From positions 1 through 14,841 of the forward strand of contig JAIEDJ010000273.1 in the NCBI GenBank assembly GCA_029068025.1: 14,841 nucleotides of DNA, written 5' to 3'. Every line of letters begins with the position of its first letter. The stretch's first letter is position 1. This document shows, piece by piece, positions 12,278 through 14,841 of the stretch. The notes under the pieces were generated by a model that had not been told where the DNA came from, searched no databases, and saw nothing but the letters and a program-made list of their open reading frames with translations. This stretch comes from Oscillospiraceae bacterium. Lineage in GTDB: Bacteria; Bacillota; Clostridia; Oscillospirales; Ruminococcaceae. A program made the position numbers and the translations under genes.

Positions 12278-13486
12278 ATGAAACAGAAAAAGACCAGTAT
12301 CAAGATCAAGAAAAGCAAACATAATCTTTATAATAAGAAGAAAAGCAAATCGCGGCAGACTCTTACCATCGTGCTGACTGTCGTCGCAGCCTGTGTGCTT
12401 GGCGTTGTCGGTTACGGGATCGGAAAGCCGATCATGAATTATTTTCAGACGCGCGGTGAACATACGGATTCTTCGGATCCAGGCGGTACTTCGTCCGATA
12501 TTTCGTCTGAGATCTCTTCGGACAACAGCTTTGAAGACAGCTCCGGCGATTCGTCGGGCAGTGATACGCCGCCTGTGCCCCCCGAGGTCGAGGATATCAA
12601 GCTGTACGTTCTTCCCGTGGACGCGACCGCAAGCTCCGCGTCGCTCGGAAGTGCTCTCGCAGCCGCGAAGGAAGCGGGATATGACACGGTTGCGGTAACT
12701 CTCAAGGACGAGAACGGATATCTGTACTACAAGACAGAGGTAGAGCGGGTAAGATACGATTCGATCATCGTCAAGGGAACTCTGACCGCCGCGCAGATCG
12801 CCGAACAGATAACCAATGCGGGTATGACCCCCGCGGCGAAGATAAGTATGCTCAAGGACAGGATCACTCCCATGTATTTCGGAGGATTCACGTTTGAGAA
12901 CGGAACGCACTGGCTGGACGACTACCCGCCGCCCGATGGCAGCGGCAAGCGCTGGCTCTCGCCGTTCGTTCCCGAATCGGTGCAGTATCTCACTAATATT
13001 GCTTCGGAGCTTGCCGGAGCGGGATTTGAGCATATTATCTGTGAGAATATCACCTATCCCGCGTTCCACCCGATAGATATCGACACCTATCTTAAGCATT
13101 TGTCGCTGACCGACAGAACAAAGCGCCTTAACGCGCTGTGGGACATGGCTGACGCTGCAAAGGGCGCTGTTGAAGCGCACGGCGCTAAGCTGTGGCTTGA
13201 ACTGAACGGCGCTGATTTCATCAAGGCTGACAGATTCGGTACTAACGCGGAGATCGCGGGCGACAGCGAAAAGCTCGGAAGCGTTGGGGTTATCGTGAGC
13301 TACAGCCAGAGTGGTACAGAATCGGTATATGACAATGCGAAGGCATTTGCGGGCAGTCTCAGGACAGCGGCGGGCGAAAACAATGATATAGCTGTTCTGG
13401 TAAAGCGCGGAACGTCGGGCGCGGTGTCTGAGGATATCCGCCGCGCGTTTGAGGAGAACGGTCTGCGGTTGTTCACAGAAAACTAA
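12278..13486 (+). CDS. Membrane-anchored extracellular protein, DUF4015 glycoside-hydrolase-like
   Basis: A 402-residue protein with AAGGAG seven bases before the ATG. Residues 1-28 are strikingly basic (over ten Lys), then one membrane segment at about 29-47 (LTIVLTVVAACVLGVVGYGI). A Ser/Asp/Glu/Pro-rich linker covers about 62-104, and an extracellular domain covers about 107-402. That domain has the pattern of DUF4015 and related putative TIM-barrel glycoside hydrolases: AKEAGYDTVAVTLKDENGYLYY (split about 130-151), AGMTPAAKISMLKD (181-194), HWLDD then WLSPF (226-230) and AGFEHIICENITYPAF (248-263). In the family the last motif usually reads like FDYVRFP; here it is CENITYP, so the acidic position is shifted or changed. 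An enzymatic role is uncertain. It follows the Rnf-like operon by 259 bases, and a link is only possible. Confidence 0.65.
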   Translation: MKQKKTSIKIKKSKHNLYNKKKSKSRQTLTIVLTVVAACVLGVVGYGIGKPIMNYFQTRGEHTDSSDPGGTSSDISSEISSDNSFEDSSGDSSGSDTPPVPPEVEDIKLYVLPVDATASSASLGSALAAAKEAGYDTVAVTLKDENGYLYYKTEVERVRYDSIIVKGTLTAAQIAEQITNAGMTPAAKISMLKDRITPMYFGGFTFENGTHWLDDYPPPDGSGKRWLSPFVPESVQYLTNIASELAGAGFEHIICENITYPAFHPIDIDTYLKHLSLTDRTKRLNALWDMADAAKGAVEAHGAKLWLELNGADFIKADRFGTNAEIAGDSEKLGSVGVIVSYSQSGTESVYDNAKAFAGSLRTAAGENNDIAVLVKRGTSGAVSEDIRRAFEENGLRLFTEN

Positions 13487-13541
13487 GAACTTGTCCGCAT
13501 AGCCCGAAAGGCAAGCGTTGAGCGGCTATGTGGACAGGTTC
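13487..13541 (+). terminator. 18-bp hairpin directly after the stop codon
   Basis: Arms 13487-13504 (GAACTTGTCCGCATAGCC) and 13524-13541 (GGCTATGTGGACAGGTTC) pair fully if two G-T pairs are allowed, with a 19-base loop. It begins at the base after the stop codon. There is no T-tract, so it may protect the 3' end or belong to the same class of intergenic hairpins rather than act as a classical terminator. A small second hairpin, CCGCC-ATGC-GGCGG, sits at 13553-13566. Nothing else is seen before the yajC ribosome site. Confidence 0.5.
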
Positions 13542-13642
13542 TAAGGCAAAAACCGCCATGCGGCGGATAAAAATAAACAGTGCGCGTCTGCGGCGGCGGT
13601 CTTGCCGCTGCGTCGGGCAGGCTATAATATGGAGGACTTATT

Positions 13643-14041
13643 ATGAATTTGTTGACTTTTATTTCCGAAGGCACCGCTGCCGCGGCTGAACAGCAGCAGG
13701 GCGGCGGTATAATGAGCATTGTATCTTTGATCCTGCCGCTTGTTCTGATGGTGCTGATTTTTTATTTATTTATAATCAGACCCGAAAAGAAGCGCAACAA
13801 GGAAACGCAGGCAATGCTCGACAGCATTCAGGTAGCTGACGAGGTGATCACCAACGGCGGAATTATCGGACGCGTTTTGTCCGTGCAGAAGGATACCGTT
13901 CTTATTGAAACAGGCTCCGACCGCACCAAGATCCGCGTTGTCAAGGCAGCTATCGCCAAGAACAACACCGAGCACGAGGATTCCGCGCCCGTTGTCGAGG
14001 CAAAGAAGTCCAAGGACGACGGCAAGACTGAGATCAAGTAA
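13643..14041 (+). CDS. yajC: Preprotein translocase accessory subunit YajC
   Basis: Small membrane protein of the Sec accessory complex, which in bacteria associates with SecDF and the SecYEG channel to help protein export. The 132-residue protein has a short Ala/Gln/Gly-rich start, one membrane segment at about 26-48 (IVSLILPLVLMVLIFYLFII), then the hallmark FIIRPEKKRNKE. The conserved cytoplasmic motif VADEVITNGGIIGRVLSVQKD follows in two parts (about 63-83), then TKIRVVKAAIAKN. The Lys/Asp/Glu-rich end is usual for clostridial members. GGAGGA lies six bases before the ATG. secD/secF are not in the window. The gene is followed 15 bases later by a TetR-type regulator. Confidence 0.95.
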   Translation: MNLLTFISEGTAAAAEQQQGGGIMSIVSLILPLVLMVLIFYLFIIRPEKKRNKETQAMLDSIQVADEVITNGGIIGRVLSVQKDTVLIETGSDRTKIRVVKAAIAKNNTEHEDSAPVVEAKKSKDDGKTEIK

Positions 14042-14056
14042 CTTCAGCGGAATATT

Positions 14057-14614
14057 ATGAAGTCGGATCTCAGGGTCGTAAAAACGCGGCAGCTTATCCG
14101 CGAGGCGCTGCTTGATCTGATGAGCGAACGTGAGCTGTCCGGTATCACGATATCCGAGCTGTGCGCTCACGCGCGGATAAACCGAAAGACGTTCTACCGC
14201 CATTACCGCGCGGTGGGTGATGTCATAACGGAGATCGAGAACGATATTCTCGCGGAGTTCGCCGCTGTTTTTAAAAGTCACCGCAGCAGTATTTTCGACG
14301 TTGGCGGGGTGCTGCGCGAGATCGGCGCTACAGTGGAGCAGCGGCGCGAATATTTTATGAAGCTGCTCAAGCACAATCCCGATCTTTTCGGCAAGGGGAA
14401 GATCAAGGCGGCGCTGTGCAGAATGGTCTCGGTATCGCTGAGAAACTCGGGCACTATCAAAGACGAAAACGCGATATTCGCGGCGTCGGAGTTCGCCGTA
14501 TCGGGCGTGCTGTCGCTGTATGCCGTGTGGTTTGACGGCGGCTGCGAGGGCAGCCTTGAATCTATGACGGATGTCGCCGTAAAAATGATCTCGCAGGGAC
14601 TGACGGCATTATAA
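14057..14614 (+). CDS. TetR/AcrR-family transcriptional regulator
   Basis: A 185-residue DNA-binding protein. Residues about 8-55 form the TetR helix-turn-helix: VVKTRQLIREALLDLMSERE, then ITISELCAHARINRKTFYRH with the signature Thr-Phe-Tyr-Arg-His. The remaining 120 or so residues are helical and would form the ligand-binding and dimer domain; this part is not specific enough to name an inducer. The ribosome site is weak (AGCGGA, seven bases upstream). With only 15 bases after yajC, co-transcription and perhaps re-initiation are likely. No adjacent efflux or enzyme gene is seen within the window that would reveal its target. It may control genes beyond the right edge. Confidence 0.9.
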   Translation: MKSDLRVVKTRQLIREALLDLMSERELSGITISELCAHARINRKTFYRHYRAVGDVITEIENDILAEFAAVFKSHRSSIFDVGGVLREIGATVEQRREYFMKLLKHNPDLFGKGKIKAALCRMVSVSLRNSGTIKDENAIFAASEFAVSGVLSLYAVWFDGGCEGSLESMTDVAVKMISQGLTAL

Positions 14615-14633
14615 ACGCATTTAAAAAATGCGT
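14615..14633 (+). terminator. Hairpin directly after the TetR gene
   Basis: ACGCATTT (14615-14622) and AAATGCGT (14626-14633) form an 8-bp stem immediately after the stop codon. No T-tract follows, so termination is not assured. It is followed by TCAGACTGTAGA, which also follows the hairpin at 1039-1068. Confidence 0.4.
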
Positions 14634-14841
14634 CAGACTGTAGATAAACCCTTCAAATGTTGATCTTGGCTAGTTTTACAATGCTGACGAGAGGTAAGTT
14701 ATCTAAAAGAAATTTCAAAACCGCTCCGCTTCACTTCGTTCCGCTGCGCTAGCCAGCCCCGCTCGGCTCCGCTCCGCACTTCGTGCTCCGCTGCGCCGAG
14801 CGGGACTGCTTTTTGAAATTTCTCCTGCGCGTTTAAATTGT
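14634..14841. repeat. Hairpin-rich repeat block at the right edge
   Basis: No gene is seen. The minus strand carries AAGATCAACATT (14656-14667). Perfect 13-base inverted arms AGAAATTTCAAAA (14708-14720) and TTTTGAAATTTCT (14811-14823) enclose 90 GC-rich bases. These contain a further stem, CAGCCCCGCTCGGC (14754-14767) against GCCGAGCGGGACTG (14795-14808), with one mismatch and GCAC-TTC-GTGC at its tip. It looks like a nested-palindrome intergenic element, related by its outer motifs to 12113-12260. Confidence 0.6.

Noticed and set aside
13623..13628. TATAAT just upstream of yajC as a -10 box
   Set aside because: It lies only 14 bases before the ATG, overlapping the space needed for the leader and ribosome site. 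The upstream region lacks a -35 match at a proper distance.

Overview
The window looks like a chromosomal segment of a Gram-positive anaerobe of the Clostridia, most plausibly a Ruminococcus-type Oscillospiraceae. This rests on mid-range GC with AT-rich gaps, strong AGGAGG-type ribosome sites, a sigma/anti-sigma pair, a YajC homologue, Rnf-family genes in clostridial order, and intergenic DNA full of GC-rich hairpins built from GCGAAGC/GCGGAGC motifs. The genus is an inference. I see no tRNA, rRNA, CRISPR array, transposase or phage gene.

Layout. (1) 133-1002, + strand: a patatin-like phospholipase. It converges on a minus-strand lipoprotein (1228-2325) across a gap in which a 30-bp terminator-like hairpin is duplicated around a 120-bp hairpin-rich insert. 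(2) 2489-3986, minus strand: an ECF-type sigma factor, overlapped by its probable membrane-bound anti-sigma factor. (3) 4092-5876, minus strand: a transmembrane methyl-accepting chemotaxis protein with its own terminator. (4) 6137-7609, minus strand: guaB (IMP dehydrogenase), with a duplicated fragment of its 3' end lying downstream. (5) 7863-12018, + strand: a tight five-gene operon behind two good tandem sigma-A promoters. It encodes an alkaline-phosphatase-superfamily phosphodiesterase, ribulose-phosphate 3-epimerase, and three integral membrane proteins of the Rnf/Nqr family in the order D-E-A. (6) 12278-13486: a membrane-anchored extracellular protein resembling the DUF4015 putative glycoside-hydrolase family. 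(7) 13643-14614: yajC and a TetR-type regulator.

The standout is the RnfD-E-A trio. The order matches the canonical clostridial rnfCDGEAB operon, but no rnfC, rnfG or rnfB lies nearby. By eye alignment from memory, the residues that hold redox cofactors in the membrane core are mostly gone. Three of the four cysteines that ligate the intramembrane [2Fe-2S] cluster between RnfA and RnfE are replaced (Ala27 and Ser110 in the E-like protein, Asn30 in the A-like protein; Cys118 of the A-like protein remains). The covalently flavinylated Thr of the RnfD SGAT motif aligns with Tyr155. The fold signatures are otherwise intact. The simplest reading is a conserved, co-translated Rnf-derived membrane complex that no longer carries electrons by the known route and has been put to another use. 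That function is not known from this sequence.

A second theme is intergenic architecture: an AAGATCAACATT-type motif recurs four times at three places. At two of them it sits beside AGAAATTTCAAAA arms enclosing different hairpins, suggesting a modular dispersed repeat family.
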